Assembly (NCBI RefSeq): GCF_030406085.1
Contig: NZ_CP129002.1
Span: 1,057,584 to 1,121,583, forward strand
From: Bartonella sp. TP
GTDB lineage: Bacteria > Pseudomonadota > Alphaproteobacteria > Rhizobiales > Rhizobiaceae
Direction of reading: 5' to 3'
Length of the DNA: 64,000 bases
Positions 17,729 through 26,972 of the stretch are shown here, piece by piece (position 1 is the stretch's first letter; the number at the start of each line of letters is the position of its first letter). Under the pieces are notes generated by a model. It ran no database searches, had not been told where the DNA came from, and saw only the letters and a list, made by a program, of their open reading frames with translations. Both the position numbers and the translations under genes were made by a program.

Positions 17729-17959
17729 TTATGGTGTTTTAGTTGTTAAGGCTAAAGCATGTAAAACATCGCCCATATTACCTTTGAGGCTGTCATAAAC
17801 CAGTCGATGTTGTTGAAGTTTGCTAAGGCCTATAAAGGCTGTTGAAATAACTTCCGCAGCATAATGATTTCCATCGCCAGCAAGATCATTTATTGTAATT
17901 TTAGCGTCTGGTATAGATTCGCGTATGAAATTTTCGATTTCTTCTGCCTTCAGTGCCAT
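17729..17959 (-). CDS. bolA: BolA family protein
   Basis: The 76-residue protein has the BolA fold signature: an N-terminal helix, a DAKITINDLAGDGNHYAAEVIS segment (shown here only as its key features: the DLAGDGNHY strand-turn) and a C-terminal HRLVYDSL with the conserved histidine. BolA proteins pair with CGFS glutaredoxins, and grxD is the next gene. The start overlaps the end of purL by ten bases, so translation is coupled to the purine operon. Whether it also binds DNA, as E. coli BolA does, cannot be judged here. Confidence 0.94.
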   Translation of the reverse strand: MALKAEEIENFIRESIPDAKITINDLAGDGNHYAAEVISTAFIGLSKLQQHRLVYDSLKGNMGDVLHALALTTKTP

Positions 17960-20100
17960 TGCTCAAACTTTCGTGGATTATAATAAGCTAGTTCTAACTC
18001 TTTTATATCAATATTACAAATTTTTGCAATATTAAATTTATTTCCTTTTACTTGGCCTAGTGTGTGTAGTTTAATCTTTTTAGTTTTTGCCTTTGTCATA
18101 ATCGCCGTCACGTTATCTTTTTTGGCACTGAAAATATAACGGGCTTGATCTTCGGCAAATAAAATTGGCAATGGGTCTTTCACGACTGGCAAATGAATAT
18201 CTAAACCCAACTTTTCTGATATTGCAAAGCGAGCCAATGCGGCTATTAACCCACCGCTGCCCAGACTGAGGCAGCTATTCGCTAGCCCTGTTTTTATTAA
18301 GCTTTGTACAAAAATACCGTGTTTTCGCTCAAGCTTTAGCAGCACTTTGGGCGGTTTGCCTAAAAAATTAATTTCTTGCATGGCTTTGTATAAGGAGCAA
18401 TCTAAGTGCCGTCCATGTTTTCCGAGTAAAAAAATATAATCGCCAGGATTAGACTTTTTATTCGCGCTTGTTTGTTGCCAATTTGTTGCTAGCCCCACGG
18501 CAACTAAAGTTGGGCTAGGCTTTATTGTTTTCTTATCTGTTTGATTATAAAATGAAACATTACCAGAAACTATTGGTAAATTTAAGCTTTTGCAAGCCTT
18601 GTTGAGTCCTTTGATTGTAGAGATAAATTGCCCCATTATTTCTGGTTGATTCGGATCAGCAAAGTTTAAATTATTCGTTACGGCTAACGCTTTGCATCCT
18701 ATGGCGCTGATGTTACGCCAGCATTGTGCGACTAAATGCATTGCTCCTAAACGAGGGTCGGCTGAACAATATCGCGGATTAGCATGTGTGCTGAAGGCGA
18801 TTGCTTTCTCGCTATGCTCAAGTTTTATTAAGGCTGCATCGCTGCCTGGATGTATAATTGTATTGCCTTGTATATAGCTGTCAAATTGTTCATAAAACCA
18901 ATTTTTGGATGCTTTGTTAAAATTGCTTAGTAAATTTAAAATATCATTGGTTATATTGTTTGAAACTAGGTTATGTGTTTGCTTTTTTGCATAGGTTGCT
19001 TTTTTTGCTGCTAATTTGTAAGTTGGACTTTGCGTTGTTAAGGCGTATATTGGGACATTTGCAATTTGTTGTTTTTTATAATACACACACAAATATGGCT
19101 TTTTTTTGGTAGTACCTATTTTAGCAAAAGCTAAACCCCATTTTTTCGCTATGGCTGTAGCTGTATTTTCACAATTATCATACACCGCTAGTAACAAACG
19201 CTCTTGCGTTTCTGCTAGTAATAATTCTTTTGCTGTTAAGTTTTTTTGCAGTATTGGTATATTATCTAAGTATAAATCTATACCTAATGTATTTTTTGCT
19301 CCAAGTTCACTTACGGCTCCTGCAATGCCAGCCGCGCCCATATCTGTTGCAGCTTGTATACATTGCTTTGCTTGCATTTCCATAAAAGCTTCAAATAAAC
19401 AGCGCCCAAAAAAGGGGTTTGCAATTTGTGAGCTGTTGCTGGGGATATTTGATTTTGTAGTAAAGCTTGCTGAAGCTGTAGCGGCGCCTCCAGTACCGTC
19501 ACGACCAGTTTTTGCGCCAAGGTAGAATATTGAAAATTTTTGTGAAGTTGTTTTGGCGCGGATTAACTTTTCGCGTTTTGTAACTCCTGCCGCAAAAACA
19601 TTAACTAAAATATTTTGATTATAACAATTGTCAAAAATTACTTTGCCGCCAATATTTGGTACGCCAAAACTATTGCTATAAGCGCCAATGCCGGAGGCAA
19701 CTTCATTTATTAAATTTCTCATGTAAGGTTTTTCGGTATTACCAAAATATAGTATATTCATTAAAGCAATAGGTTTTGCGCCCATTGTAAAGATATCTCG
19801 TAAAATTCCACCAACTCCTGTAGCTGCGCCATGATATGGAGCAATTTGTGACGGGTGGTTATGGCTTTCGATTTTAAATACTAAGACATCGTCATTGCCA
19901 ATATCTATTGCGCCAGCATTTTCTCCTGGACCTTGTAAAACAAATTTATTCTTGCTGTATAATCGTTGTAGCCAGATTTTACTGGATTTATATGAGCAGT
20001 GCTCGCTCCAGAGGGCTGTAAAAAGCTGCTCTTCAATTTCGTTTGGTTCACGTTTTAGTATTGTGATTATTTTTTTATGTTCATTGCAGTTCAAGACCAT
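17950..20100 (-). CDS. purL: Phosphoribosylformylglycinamidine synthase subunit PurL (small type)
   Basis: PurL is the ATP-dependent synthetase half of FGAM synthase and needs PurQ for ammonia and PurS as the usual third subunit. This 716-residue protein is the small form: WSEHCSYKSS near residue 31, the ESHNHPSQIAPYHGAATGVGG substrate loop, a TDMGAAGIAGAVSELG segment, and a late GSGGLIAALARF ATP-binding turn. It is lysine- and asparagine-rich and appears more diverged than purB or rpe, for example having IANPFF where relatives have VGDPF. It starts four bases after purQ and overlaps bolA. No purS is found in this operon. Confidence 0.95.
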   Translation of the reverse strand: MVLNCNEHKKIITILKREPNEIEEQLFTALWSEHCSYKSSKIWLQRLYSKNKFVLQGPGENAGAIDIGNDDVLVFKIESHNHPSQIAPYHGAATGVGGILRDIFTMGAKPIALMNILYFGNTEKPYMRNLINEVASGIGAYSNSFGVPNIGGKVIFDNCYNQNILVNVFAAGVTKREKLIRAKTTSQKFSIFYLGAKTGRDGTGGAATASASFTTKSNIPSNSSQIANPFFGRCLFEAFMEMQAKQCIQAATDMGAAGIAGAVSELGAKNTLGIDLYLDNIPILQKNLTAKELLLAETQERLLLAVYDNCENTATAIAKKWGLAFAKIGTTKKKPYLCVYYKKQQIANVPIYALTTQSPTYKLAAKKATYAKKQTHNLVSNNITNDILNLLSNFNKASKNWFYEQFDSYIQGNTIIHPGSDAALIKLEHSEKAIAFSTHANPRYCSADPRLGAMHLVAQCWRNISAIGCKALAVTNNLNFADPNQPEIMGQFISTIKGLNKACKSLNLPIVSGNVSFYNQTDKKTIKPSPTLVAVGLATNWQQTSANKKSNPGDYIFLLGKHGRHLDCSLYKAMQEINFLGKPPKVLLKLERKHGIFVQSLIKTGLANSCLSLGSGGLIAALARFAISEKLGLDIHLPVVKDPLPILFAEDQARYIFSAKKDNVTAIMTKAKTKKIKLHTLGQVKGNKFNIAKICNIDIKELELAYYNPRKFEQWH

Positions 20101-20104
20101 GTTG

Positions 20105-20764
20105 TTAGCCTATTATACTGGTAAAAAAGGCTAGGCCATCTGTACCACCTTGGTGTGGTAGAAAATAATTTTCTGGATGAGGCATTATACCGCAAATATT
20201 TCCGGCTTTGTTTATTATACCAGCGATAGCTGCAGTTGAACCATTGACATTATTTGTAGCGCTATAACGCATAATTATTTGATTATTCTCAACTAGGCTT
20301 TTTATTTCATTGTCGGTTGCGCTATAGCGACCATTAGCGTGGGCAATGGGTAGGCTTATTTTTTGATGAGCCCGATAATGTTGTGTAAAGCGCGTATTAT
20401 TATTTGTTATTTCTATCTCAAGTTTTTTACATATGAATCGTTTTGTTACATTTTCTTGTAACTGGCCAGGTAATAATTTTGCCTTTGTAAGAATTTGGAA
20501 GCCATTACAAATGCCTAGAAGCATTACACCGCGTTTTGCACTATGTGCTATGCTGTTTATTATTGGACTGCGCGCAGCTATAGTGCCAGCCCCTTCTTCA
20601 TCGCCATAGGAAAATCCACCAGGTATAATAATTAGATCATAGTTTAAATCTTGTGTTTCTTGGTGCCAAATATAATCTATTCTTGGAGACGAATATTGTT
20701 CTAAACACTTTTTGATTTCTGTATAGCGATTAAATCCAGGAAAAAGTATAATAGCAATTTTCAT
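20105..20764 (-). CDS. purQ: Phosphoribosylformylglycinamidine synthase glutaminase subunit PurQ
   Basis: PurQ is a class I glutaminase that feeds ammonia to PurL. In this 219-residue protein the catalytic triad is present: Cys86 in GICNGFQ, and His196 and Glu198 in PHPEN. Two segments that are strongly conserved in typical PurQ have changed: the N-terminal FPGSNCD is FPGFNRY (residues 8-14), and SYGDYLRxGA is SYGDEEGAGT (residues 52-61). The gene starts two bases after purC, exactly where purS would usually lie. The enzyme is probably active as a glutaminase, with an altered subunit interface. Confidence 0.93.
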   Translation of the reverse strand: MKIAIILFPGFNRYTEIKKCLEQYSSPRIDYIWHQETQDLNYDLIIIPGGFSYGDEEGAGTIAARSPIINSIAHSAKRGVMLLGICNGFQILTKAKLLPGQLQENVTKRFICKKLEIEITNNNTRFTQHYRAHQKISLPIAHANGRYSATDNEIKSLVENNQIIMRYSATNNVNGSTAAIAGIINKAGNICGIMPHPENYFLPHQGGTDGLAFFTSIIG

Positions 20765-20766
20765 AG

Positions 20767-21540
20767 TTATTGTACTAAATAAGGAATAACATTATTGCCT
20801 ATATGTGTTTTTTTTAAAAGCCCTAAGCGGCTAGCCGTTTCTTTATAGCCATTAATTAACTCTTTATAATTAACGTCTGCTTGCTCGCGCCCAAGTATTG
20901 TGCCAGTTCTTGTATCATAAAGCTTTGCTGTATCAGGAGATATTTCATCGGCTACTATTAACTGCATCAAATTATCATTGTAAACGCGTCCAAATTCTAA
21001 TTTAAAGTCCAATAAATTTATATCTATTGCGGTAAATAGACCAAGCAGAAAATCGTTTATTCTTATGCAATATTGAATTATATCTTCTATTTCTTGTGAC
21101 GTAGCCCAACCAAAAGCTGCTATATGCTCTTCGGCAACTAGGGGGCATCCAAGTGATGGTTCTTTATAATAAAATTCAATAATTGTTTGTGGTAATGCGG
21201 ATCCTTCTTCTAAGCGAAAGCGCTTAGCTAACGAGCCCGTGGCTGCATTGCGTATTACTAACTGTAGAGGGATAATCTCTGCCGTTCGTATAAGCTGTTC
21301 ACGCATATTTATTCTTTGTATAAAATGCGTTGGTATACCCAACAGTTGTAATTTAGTAAATATATACTCACTTATTCTATTGTTTAGAACACCCTTGCCA
21401 TCTAATATTTCTCTATTTGCCGCGCTTATAGTGCTAACATCATCCTTAAAGAACAAAATATTTGTGTTGGGGGTAGGGCCGCTATATAAAATTTTTGATT
21501 TACCTTCATAAAGGCGATTACGACGTTTCATATAATTCAA
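20767..21540 (-). CDS. purC: SAICAR synthetase
   Basis: PurC joins aspartate to CAIR in purine synthesis. The 257-residue protein has the canonical YEGKSKILY start, FFKDDVST, the GKGVLNNRISEYIF block, VIRNAATGSLAKRF, and VADEISPDTAKLYD. The tail after LYD differs from the usual TxxxMDKDRFRR form. The length is ordinary, so PurS is not fused to it. It lies three bases after the hydrolase gene and two bases before purQ in an eight-gene minus-strand operon. An ATG three codons later (MKRRNRLYEGK) could be the real start. Confidence 0.96.
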   Translation of the reverse strand: MNYMKRRNRLYEGKSKILYSGPTPNTNILFFKDDVSTISAANREILDGKGVLNNRISEYIFTKLQLLGIPTHFIQRINMREQLIRTAEIIPLQLVIRNAATGSLAKRFRLEEGSALPQTIIEFYYKEPSLGCPLVAEEHIAAFGWATSQEIEDIIQYCIRINDFLLGLFTAIDINLLDFKLEFGRVYNDNLMQLIVADEISPDTAKLYDTRTGTILGREQADVNYKELINGYKETASRLGLLKKTHIGNNVIPYLVQ

Positions 21541-21543
21541 CTT

Positions 21544-22134
21544 TTATAATTTTTGCATAAATTGTGAAAAAACCATTAGACCCTCTGGCCAAGGCCCATG
21601 CCCGGTAGTTTCGTCAATATGCCCATTAGCCCCAGCGTCAAGAAAAAAGCCGCCTAGGGCTTGGCTTAAGTCACGCACAGCTTTTTGGTCAAGCTTATTG
21701 TCATTATTGCTAGCTAGCACAAAAGAAGGAAAAGATAGTTTTTTTGCTGGATACATACTAAGCTCTAAGTTATTTATGAATGATATCTTATTCTGTTCCG
21801 TAAAGCTGAATATAGCAGGTGATACAAAAAAGCCGCCTTTAATTTTTTCTATATTATCTTGTGATAATTTCTGTATTGCTTGGCAGGTTGCTGCTACTGC
21901 AAAGCTATGACAAATTAGCACTATTGGTGCTGAGCTGGTGCTTATAACCGTAGCTATTTGATCTACCCATAGTTGAAATAATTTAGCTGGCTCAGCATGG
22001 ATGTTCGGGCAGGCCAAAAGGCGTGCGGTTTTTATATGCTCGCTCCAACGCTCTTGCCAATGACGTTCATTAGTTTGCTGTGGCGTAAAATTACGTGCCG
22101 AAATTATTAATATATTAGCTTCATTTATTTTCAT
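21544..22134 (-). CDS. RBBP9/YdeN-type serine hydrolase
   Basis: This 196-residue alpha/beta hydrolase resembles the RBBP9/YdeN family: an early HWQERW motif near residue 25, a nucleophile elbow CHSFA with serine at about residue 75, and a C-terminal GHIDETTGHGPWPEG with the catalytic histidine. The start codon overlaps the purB stop, and the stop is three bases from purC, so it is fully embedded in the purine operon. I recall a hydrolase here in some relatives. The substrate is unknown and no link to purine chemistry is apparent. Confidence 0.82.
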   Translation of the reverse strand: MKINEANILIISARNFTPQQTNERHWQERWSEHIKTARLLACPNIHAEPAKLFQLWVDQIATVISTSSAPIVLICHSFAVAATCQAIQKLSQDNIEKIKGGFFVSPAIFSFTEQNKISFINNLELSMYPAKKLSFPSFVLASNNDNKLDQKAVRDLSQALGGFFLDAGANGHIDETTGHGPWPEGLMVFSQFMQKL

Positions 22135-23441
22135 TAGCCGCCCTTAAAAACACGTTGAAAAATAGTATCTATATGAGTTAAATGATAAGAATTATCAAAA
22201 TAAGCTTTTAGCTCAGCCATCGGTAAATGCTTTTTTACCAATGGATCTTTTGCAAGTTCGTTAAAAAAATCATTCCCATTATCCCATACTTTTTTAGTAT
22301 TATTTTGTACTATTTCATAAGCCTTTTCACGGCTCAATCCTTTTTGCGTAAGGGCCAATAGTATTTGCTGTGAGTGTATTAAGCCTTGCAGCTTCTCTAA
22401 GTTTTTTAGCATATTTTCTGGATATACTATCATGGTTTCTACAATATTAGTAAGTCTGGATAAAGCAAAATCTAGGGTTATACAAGCGTCTGGCCCGATA
22501 AATCGCTCCACCGAAGAGTGTGAAATATCGCGTTCATGCCATAACACGATATTTTCTAATGCGGGTTGTGTATAAGAACGTATTATGCGCGCAAGGCCTG
22601 TTAAATTTTCGCTAAGTATAGGGTTACGCTTGTGGGGCATTGCAGAAGAACCTTTTTGCCCATTTGAAAAACCCTCTGCTACCTCTAATATTTCTGTACG
22701 TTGTAAATGGCGAATTTCCGTGGCAAAGCGTTCAATGCAAGAAGCAATAACGCCCAAAGTAGCAAAAAACATTGCATGTCTGTCTCTTGGAATTATTTGT
22801 GTAGAAATTGGCTCTATTTTCATATGTAGTTTTTCTGCTACATATGCTTCTATTGCGGGGTCAATATTTGCAAAACTACCTACGGCGCCTGAAATGGCGC
22901 AAACAGCTATTTCTTCATAAGCAGCTTTCAACCTATTTTTGCAGCGTAGAAATTCACTATAAGAATAGGCAAGCTTTGCGCCAAAACTTGTAGGCTCTGC
23001 ATGTACCCCATGAGTGCGCCCGATTGTCATGGTGTATTTATATTCCATCGCTCTGTTTTTTAGAGAAGTTAGCAACTTTTCTAATTGTGCTAATAAAATA
23101 TCCGTAGAGCGCATTAATGTTAAGTTAAAGCTAGTGTCTAGTAAATCTGAAGATGTTAGCCCTAGATGTATGAAACGCGCATCTTCACCCACAATCTCTC
23201 CTAGGTGGGTTAAAAATGCGATTACATCATGTTTAACAACAGTTTCAATTTCTTCTATACGTTGTAAATCAAACTGTGCTGCTTCGCCGCGTTTTCTTAT
23301 GTTTATTGCGGCGCTTTGGGGTATTTTTCCTATCTTGGCTAAAGCATCACATATATTAGCTTCAATCTCAAACCACGTTCGATATTTGGTTTGGGTCGAC
23401 CATAGCTCAACCATTTCAGCTCTAGCATAGCGTGGTATCAT
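22134..23441 (-). CDS. purB: Adenylosuccinate lyase
   Basis: PurB releases fumarate from SAICAR and from adenylosuccinate. The 435-residue protein has the superfamily signature GSSAMPHKRNP with its catalytic serine loop, the conserved TIGRTHGVHAEPTSFG segment, and LTSSDLLDT. It overlaps rpe by one base (TGATG) and the hydrolase gene in the same way, so translation of these genes is coupled. Length and sequence are normal; this gene is much less diverged than purL and purQ. Confidence 0.97.
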   Translation of the reverse strand: MIPRYARAEMVELWSTQTKYRTWFEIEANICDALAKIGKIPQSAAINIRKRGEAAQFDLQRIEEIETVVKHDVIAFLTHLGEIVGEDARFIHLGLTSSDLLDTSFNLTLMRSTDILLAQLEKLLTSLKNRAMEYKYTMTIGRTHGVHAEPTSFGAKLAYSYSEFLRCKNRLKAAYEEIAVCAISGAVGSFANIDPAIEAYVAEKLHMKIEPISTQIIPRDRHAMFFATLGVIASCIERFATEIRHLQRTEILEVAEGFSNGQKGSSAMPHKRNPILSENLTGLARIIRSYTQPALENIVLWHERDISHSSVERFIGPDACITLDFALSRLTNIVETMIVYPENMLKNLEKLQGLIHSQQILLALTQKGLSREKAYEIVQNNTKKVWDNGNDFFNELAKDPLVKKHLPMAELKAYFDNSYHLTHIDTIFQRVFKGG

Positions 23442-24106
23442 CAGTTTTTTCCTTGGCGTAATTTTTGAATGCGGTGGGTATATTGTTCAACGTTTTTACC
23501 GCTAAATATATAAGAACCAGCTACAAAAACATTTGCTCCACTTGCTGAAAGTTCTGTGACATTTTCCTCGCTTACTCCGCCATCTACTTCTATGTCGATA
23601 GGGCGATTCTTTACTAAAGACTTTATTTTAATTAGTTTATCTAAGGTTTCTGTTATAAAGCTTTGTCCGCCAAATCCTGGGTTTACGCTCATTACCAAAA
23701 TTAAATCTATCGACGATAATAAGGGCTCTAAAATTTGTATAGGAGTGCCGGGGTTTATAGCCAGGCCAGCTTTTTTACCCAATTGCTTTATTTTAGCTAA
23801 GCTTCGGTGGATATGGTGATTGTTTTCAGCATGTATGCTTATGATATCACAACCAGCTTTAGCAAATTCATCTATATAAGCATCGCAATTGTCTATCATC
23901 AAATGTGCGTCAAAAACTAATTCGGTTAAAGGTCGTAAAGCACGTACAACACCAGCACCAAAACTGATATTTGGTACAAAATGTCCATCCATAATATCTA
24001 TATGTAGCCAATCTGCTCCGGCCGTTTCAATATCAGCGACTTCTTGCCCGAGTCTGGTAAAATCAGCGGCCAGAATGGACGGGGCGATATAGCGTGATTT
24101 ATTCAT
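23441..24106 (-). CDS. rpe: Ribulose-phosphate 3-epimerase
   Basis: Rpe interconverts ribulose-5-phosphate and xylulose-5-phosphate in the pentose phosphate pathway, which also supplies ribose for the purine genes behind it. The 221-residue TIM barrel shows SILAADFTRLG, the metal-site HIDIMDGHFVPN, FDAHLMI, SVNPGFGGQSF and DIEVDGGV in the standard order. It appears to be the first gene of the minus-strand rpe-purB-hydrolase-purC-purQ-purL-bolA-grxD operon. The 70-base spacer before it separates it from the divergent flavin reductase gene. Confidence 0.96.
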   Translation of the reverse strand: MNKSRYIAPSILAADFTRLGQEVADIETAGADWLHIDIMDGHFVPNISFGAGVVRALRPLTELVFDAHLMIDNCDAYIDEFAKAGCDIISIHAENNHHIHRSLAKIKQLGKKAGLAINPGTPIQILEPLLSSIDLILVMSVNPGFGGQSFITETLDKLIKIKSLVKNRPIDIEVDGGVSEENVTELSASGANVFVAGSYIFSGKNVEQYTHRIQKLRQGKN

Positions 24107-24176
24107 TTTAAACCCTTTAATTTATATATATAATAACAAAAATTACATTGCTATTAAAGAGTAATTTGCTATATAT

Positions 24177-24701
24177 ATGTATAAGTTACAAGCCTTAAGT
24201 AGATTTATTATGAATAGCTCCCCCAATCTTAGAGAAGAATATGGTCAAGCAATGCGCTATTTTCCTAGTGCTTTGCATATAGTTACAACGCAAGGGGCTG
24301 CTGGCAAGCGTGGATTGACCATTTCTGCTTGCTGTTCTTTATCTTACGCTCCACCTACCTTGTTGATTTGCCTTTCCAAAGCTAAGCAGGGGAATAAAAT
24401 TTTCTTGGAAAATAAGGTGTTTTGTGTAAATACTTTATGCGAAAATGACAAAGAGTTAGCAACTATTTTTGGAACGCGCTCACAGGAAGAAAGGTTTGCT
24501 GCAGCAGAATGGGCTAGTTTGGTTACTGGAGCGCCTGTATTGAAGAATTCTTATATTTCTTTTGATTGCCGTTTATCTACATATTACGAGCATGTCACGC
24601 ATTATGCGCTTATAGGCGAAGTGATGGCGGTGCAGAGCTTTGATGATAGCTGTAAGCCACGTCCTTTAGTTTATCATGAAAAAACCTATAATATTATTTA
24701 A
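24177..24701 (+). CDS. Flavin reductase-domain protein
   Basis: The 174-residue protein belongs to the flavin reductase/RutF-HpaC family: YGQAMRYFPSALHIVTTQG at the start, GLTISACCSLSYAPPTLLICL for flavin contacts, and a C-terminal PLVYHEKTYN. Such enzymes use NAD(P)H to reduce FMN or FAD, often for a monooxygenase. A second ATG at 24210 would give 163 residues and is equally possible because neither start has a convincing ribosome-binding site. A FAD monooxygenase is encoded at 52-53 kb, but that family usually reduces its own flavin, so no link is claimed. The stop overlaps the next gene's stop by three bases. Confidence 0.87.
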   Translation: MYKLQALSRFIMNSSPNLREEYGQAMRYFPSALHIVTTQGAAGKRGLTISACCSLSYAPPTLLICLSKAKQGNKIFLENKVFCVNTLCENDKELATIFGTRSQEERFAAAEWASLVTGAPVLKNSYISFDCRLSTYYEHVTHYALIGEVMAVQSFDDSCKPRPLVYHEKTYNII

Positions 24702-24976
24702 TCTTTTTGTATAGATTTTAGTAATATATCGCCACTTGGTGCTAATAGAATTAAATATTCTTTTTCGTCACATTTTACTAACACTAGTTTTTTTTTGCTA
24801 TCTAAACTAATTGCCTCTATTAAGGCAAGTCTATTTTTTGTTGGTCTATTTTTTGTAAAATGCGTTAATAGAAGAAAAATTAGGTAAATAGCGCCCAAAA
24901 TTATAAACAGCACCGTGAATATAAAAAAGGTCCGCATTGCAGAGATATGATTAAACATGTCGAAATTATATAGCAT
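24698..24976 (-). CDS. FliO-like single-pass membrane protein
   Basis: The 92-residue protein has an N-terminal membrane helix (about residues 14-38) followed by a small beta domain RLALIEAISLDSKKKLVLVK ... EYLILLAPSGDILLKS that resembles the FliO/MopB fold. I recall Rhizobiales proteins of this type near cckA. FliO helps assemble the flagellar export gate, but no other flagellar gene is visible here. Several in-frame starts are possible (residues 1, 7 and 14). It is divergent from cckA across 61 bases. Function is uncertain; it may work in envelope signalling rather than in flagella. Confidence 0.6.
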   Translation of the reverse strand: MLYNFDMFNHISAMRTFFIFTVLFIILGAIYLIFLLLTHFTKNRPTKNRLALIEAISLDSKKKLVLVKCDEKEYLILLAPSGDILLKSIQKD

Positions 24977-25037
24977 TTTTTTAACCTAAGTTTTATATAG
25001 TAAGATATTTATACTATATAGGAAATTAATTTAAATT

Positions 25038-26915
25038 ATGTTTTTACTTTTGGCAGCTTGCGCAGTACTGATAGCTGTAGTTTATTTATATTATCGTAAA
25101 CTTGCTCGGCCTTATAATTTATTTGAATATGCTGTAAAACCAATTTTTATTTTAAACGCACAAGATGAAATTTGTTATGCAAATAGAGCTTATAAAGCCC
25201 TGGCTGTACATAAAGGAAAATTGAGTATTAATGCGCTATTTAATTCGAATAAAGCGGTTATCAGATTATTTTATGGACTTAAAGCAGAGGCAATAAAGGG
25301 GCATATGGCTGATGCAATTTTGCCTCTTAATGATGATTCGATGCTACATTTGCAAGCACAGTTGCTAGACAATGCTGGAAATTTGCTATGCTCATTAGAA
25401 GTGCTAACGCAAGAGAATACAGATTCTAAGCCTTTAAAAATTAATAATGAAGTTAATGTTAATATTGATAATCTTCCTTTAGCGGCTTGTTTAATTGATA
25501 AAAAAGGTGCTCTAGTAAAGCATAATAGTAATTTTTATATTTTTTTTGAACTAGATAAGCTAGAATCAAAGCTACAAGATCTTATAAACCCCTTAGATGC
25601 TAAAAAACTTTTGCAATTGTTTAATAGGCAGCACGTGGCGGAGTTAGCTATAGATTCTACTTTGCGTGATAATAGACATATTAAACTTTTTGCCAGAAAA
25701 GAAATAAGCAGCGACACAATTTTACTGCTGCTGCTTGAAACTACAGAAAATGAATTTTTAGGGCAAACAAGTGGAGAGAATCATAAGCTGCAAGTAGTTG
25801 GGCAATTGGCCGGGGGAGTTGCTCATGACTTTAATAATATTTTAACTGCTATAATTATGTCTTGCGATTTTTTGCTAAATAATCACCGTAGCTCCGATCC
25901 AGCGTATCCAGATTTGGTTTCTATAAAGCAGAATGCTGAGCGTGCTGCTGTTTTAGTGCATCAGTTACTTGCGTTTTCTCGCCGGCAAAATTTACGGCCA
26001 GTGATAGTGCATATGCCAGATTTAATTGCTGACACAAATAGTATGTTAGCGCGTATTTTGCGCGATACTACCAATTTAGAGATAAATTATGGCGCGGCAT
26101 TGTGGCCAGTATCTATAGACTACGTTTCTTTTCAGCGTGTTATGATGAATTTGCTTATAAATGCTCAGGATGCGCTTGGCAAAAATGGCGGAAATATTGA
26201 GATTGCAGTTCAAAATGTGCCAGCAAATGAAGTAGAGCAATATAAATTCGTTGAGTTAGCGCATGAGAATTATTTATTGGTTTCTATAAGCGATAATGGT
26301 AGCGGAATGGCTGCGGATGTACAAGCAAAAATATTCGAGCCGTTTTTTACCACAAAGGATATCGGCAAGGGAACCGGGCTAGGGCTTGCCATGGCATATG
26401 GTATCGTTAAGCAAAGTCATGGTGTTATCGCTTGTCAATCAGAGCTGGGCAAGGGCACCAATTTTTACATTTTTCTTCCGGCTACCCGTGCTGAAGTTTT
26501 AGCTAATAATTCTAATGTAACAGTAGAAGAATCAAAAACCGACCCCGTTGATCTTTCTGGTAGTGGAAATTTATTAATAGTAGATGATGAAGATGCTATA
26601 CGGTCTGGCTTGGTTCGATCACTCATTACTAGGGGGTATAAAGTAAAGGAAGCGGATAATGGAGCGCACGCTTTGGAGGTGTTTAGCGAAGATATAGATT
26701 TAGTTATTTGTGATGTATTAATGCCAGAAATGGACGGGCCAACGTTATATCTACATTTAAAAAGATTAAATCCAACAATTAAATTCCTTTTCGTTTCTGG
26801 CTTCACAAAAGAAATTTTTCAGCAAAAATATCAAGAATTAGGAACGGATTTTCATTTTATATCTAAGCCATTTTCATTAAAGCAATTGGCAGTGCGAGTA
26901 AAAGAAATTTTATAA
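25038..26915 (+). CDS. cckA: Hybrid sensor histidine kinase CckA
   Basis: CckA feeds phosphate through ChpT to CtrA, controlling the alphaproteobacterial cell cycle. The 625-residue protein has one N-terminal membrane helix (residues 1-17), a poorly conserved PAS-like region to about 240, the H-box [17 protein letters not shown] with His263, an ATPase domain with [20 protein letters not shown] and [15 protein letters not shown], and a C-terminal receiver with LLIVDDED, phospho-acceptor Asp559 in [12 protein letters not shown], and a SKPF motif. It is shorter at the N-terminus than I remember for Caulobacter or Brucella. ChpT and CtrA lie outside the window. Confidence 0.93.
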   Translation: MFLLLAACAVLIAVVYLYYRKLARPYNLFEYAVKPIFILNAQDEICYANRAYKALAVHKGKLSINALFNSNKAVIRLFYGLKAEAIKGHMADAILPLNDDSMLHLQAQLLDNAGNLLCSLEVLTQENTDSKPLKINNEVNVNIDNLPLAACLIDKKGALVKHNSNFYIFFELDKLESKLQDLINPLDAKKLLQLFNRQHVAELAIDSTLRDNRHIKLFARKEISSDTILLLLLETTENEFLGQTSGENHKLQVVGQLAGGVAHDFNNILTAIIMSCDFLLNNHRSSDPAYPDLVSIKQNAERAAVLVHQLLAFSRRQNLRPVIVHMPDLIADTNSMLARILRDTTNLEINYGAALWPVSIDYVSFQRVMMNLLINAQDALGKNGGNIEIAVQNVPANEVEQYKFVELAHENYLLVSISDNGSGMAADVQAKIFEPFFTTKDIGKGTGLGLAMAYGIVKQSHGVIACQSELGKGTNFYIFLPATRAEVLANNSNVTVEESKTDPVDLSGSGNLLIVDDEDAIRSGLVRSLITRGYKVKEADNGAHALEVFSEDIDLVICDVLMPEMDGPTLYLHLKRLNPTIKFLFVSGFTKEIFQQKYQELGTDFHFISKPFSLKQLAVRVKEIL

Positions 26916-26942
26916 AAAAAGGCCAGACATTAAGCACTGCCT
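26914..26942 (-). terminator. Intrinsic terminator after icd
   Basis: On the minus strand AGGCAG pairs with CTGGCCT (one bulged G) around a ten-base loop, and seven T residues follow. It lies in the 57-base gap between the convergent cckA and icd genes, and its T-run makes it directional for icd. Confidence 0.55.
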
Positions 26943-26972
26943 AGCCATTTTAACTTATTTCTTTATATTCTG

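Noticed and set aside
17950-17959. Overlap of purL and bolA as a possible frameshift or sequencing error
   Set aside because: Both proteins are complete with normal ends; a ten-base overlap is ordinary translational coupling in this compact operon.
26573-26915. Receiver domain at the end of cckA as a separate response-regulator gene
   Set aside because: The frame is continuous with the kinase and CckA is normally a hybrid kinase with a C-terminal receiver.
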